Made by a program: the position numbers and the translations under genes. A stretch of DNA of 64,000 bases from Catonia carolina. Lineage: Eukaryota > Arthropoda > Insecta > Hemiptera > Achilidae. The DNA is taken from assembly GCA_035578175.1 (NCBI GenBank), contig JAQMRL010000002.1:99302748-99366747 (forward strand), written 5' to 3'. Under the pieces are notes generated by a model. It did not search any database and was not told the origin of the DNA. It was given only the letters and a program-made list of their open reading frames with translations. Of the stretch, positions 63,239 to 64,000 are shown one piece after another. Every line of letters starts with the position of its first letter. The stretch's first letter is position 1.

Positions 63239-63949
63239 CTAAAAAAAAACAATTAAAATTAACACATTTTTATCATTGTGGGTAGTACATGATTAAATAA
63301 ATTATTTGAAAGTCCTGGGTCTATTTTCTTATTAACATCGGAAAGAATTTTGCACCATTTTGACCCCACTGTAATTATTTTAAACCCACAAGCTTAAAAT
63401 GCACGTAGGGTTACCAAAAGAAAAATGTGCTACAATTTACGATTGCAATAGTTTATTGAAATAGAAATTAGGTTTTTTGTTAAAACCTAATTTAATTAAA
63501 GGGGAAATTATACTACATTAACATGCAAAAAATAAAAAAATATTTACTTCTATCAATGCACGCAGTATGAAAGTAGAAATATTGTTTGTCCAATAAAATA
63601 ATAGTTGGTCTAGTTCAATGTTTTCAGAAATTTGTATTTTACATTAAAAAAATCTTTAGTACCCTATTACGGATGGCGTAAGTGCATGTTGTTTTTAACT
63701 AGAAGAAAATTTGCTTATGCAATCGAATTGTAATTTAACAGTAAGATTTTTCTTATTCAAATGCTAAATGGTTTCTTCGATTTGCCACAAATCAGGATAG
63801 AGGGCACTTCATTTTAAATTAAAGTTTTTAAAATTTAAATTTTCTCAAAAACGACCATGAACTCAGTTTTATTAAACTCCTCTCACTTTCTGTATTTGTA
63901 GTGCTCATTAGATGGTTGTGTAGTATTGAAGAACACAAATAAATTACCA

Positions 63950-64000
63950 CCTTCAGGACTGAGGGAGTGATGAAAAAATACCAGACCTGACTGAGAATCA
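63950..64000 (-). repeat. SINE-A, cut by the window edge
   Basis: Minus strand begins TGATTCTCAGTCAGGTCTGG then TATTTTTTCATCAC, the B-box end and body start of SINE-A. Confidence 0.6.

Noticed and set aside
63540..63640. Next upstream receptor kinase exon
   Set aside because: A GTAAAT donor is present on the minus strand, but the frames contain stops and none encodes a glycine loop; the exon is probably beyond the window.

Overview
The window reads as AT-rich nuclear DNA from an insect, possibly a hemipteran. That placement is inferred from small exons in long transposon-filled introns, tRNA-derived SINEs, and mariner, piggyBac, pogo, Harbinger and non-LTR elements. Two conserved host genes are recognisable and are transcribed towards each other. 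One additional small gene is proposed.

(1) 4007-27180, plus strand: a complete 10-exon DNAJC7 (TPR2) orthologue encoding 498 residues, an Hsp70/Hsp90 co-chaperone with TPR repeats and a C-terminal J domain. Intron 1 is about 12 kb and introns 1, 2, 3 and 6 are loaded with one repeat family (called family R here), always in the gene's orientation. (2) 56007-63238, minus strand: the last five coding exons of a receptor tyrosine kinase of the Trk/MuSK type. They carry the kinase domain from the VAIK lysine to the C-terminal tail; the ectodomain, membrane segment and glycine loop lie beyond the right edge. (3) 43635-45955, minus strand: a proposed three-exon gene for a 128-residue basic protein of unknown function, with a clearly related terminal exon at 38527-38769. 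Its exons are too short to stand out as ORFs, but splice sites and phases agree across the model.

The rest is mostly mobile DNA. Notable items are a pogo-like element (14186-15779) nested in a family-R copy, two piggyBac-type elements bounded by TTAA (33712-35821 and 57051-58002) plus a weaker third, a PIF/Harbinger remnant with both divergent gene stubs (29315-30059), a fold-back mariner derivative (52110-53194), and a minus-strand LINE interrupted by a plus-strand LINE, the broken reading frame resuming cleanly on the far side (47335-50160). There are also three tRNA-derived SINE groups (called A, B and C here), a Tigger-like remnant, a pogo/Tc1-type MITE at 54140-54342 and many LINE 3' ends. 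No bacterial-style operons, CRISPR arrays, rRNA genes or convincing tRNA genes are seen. All family names rest on reading translations by eye; no database search was possible.
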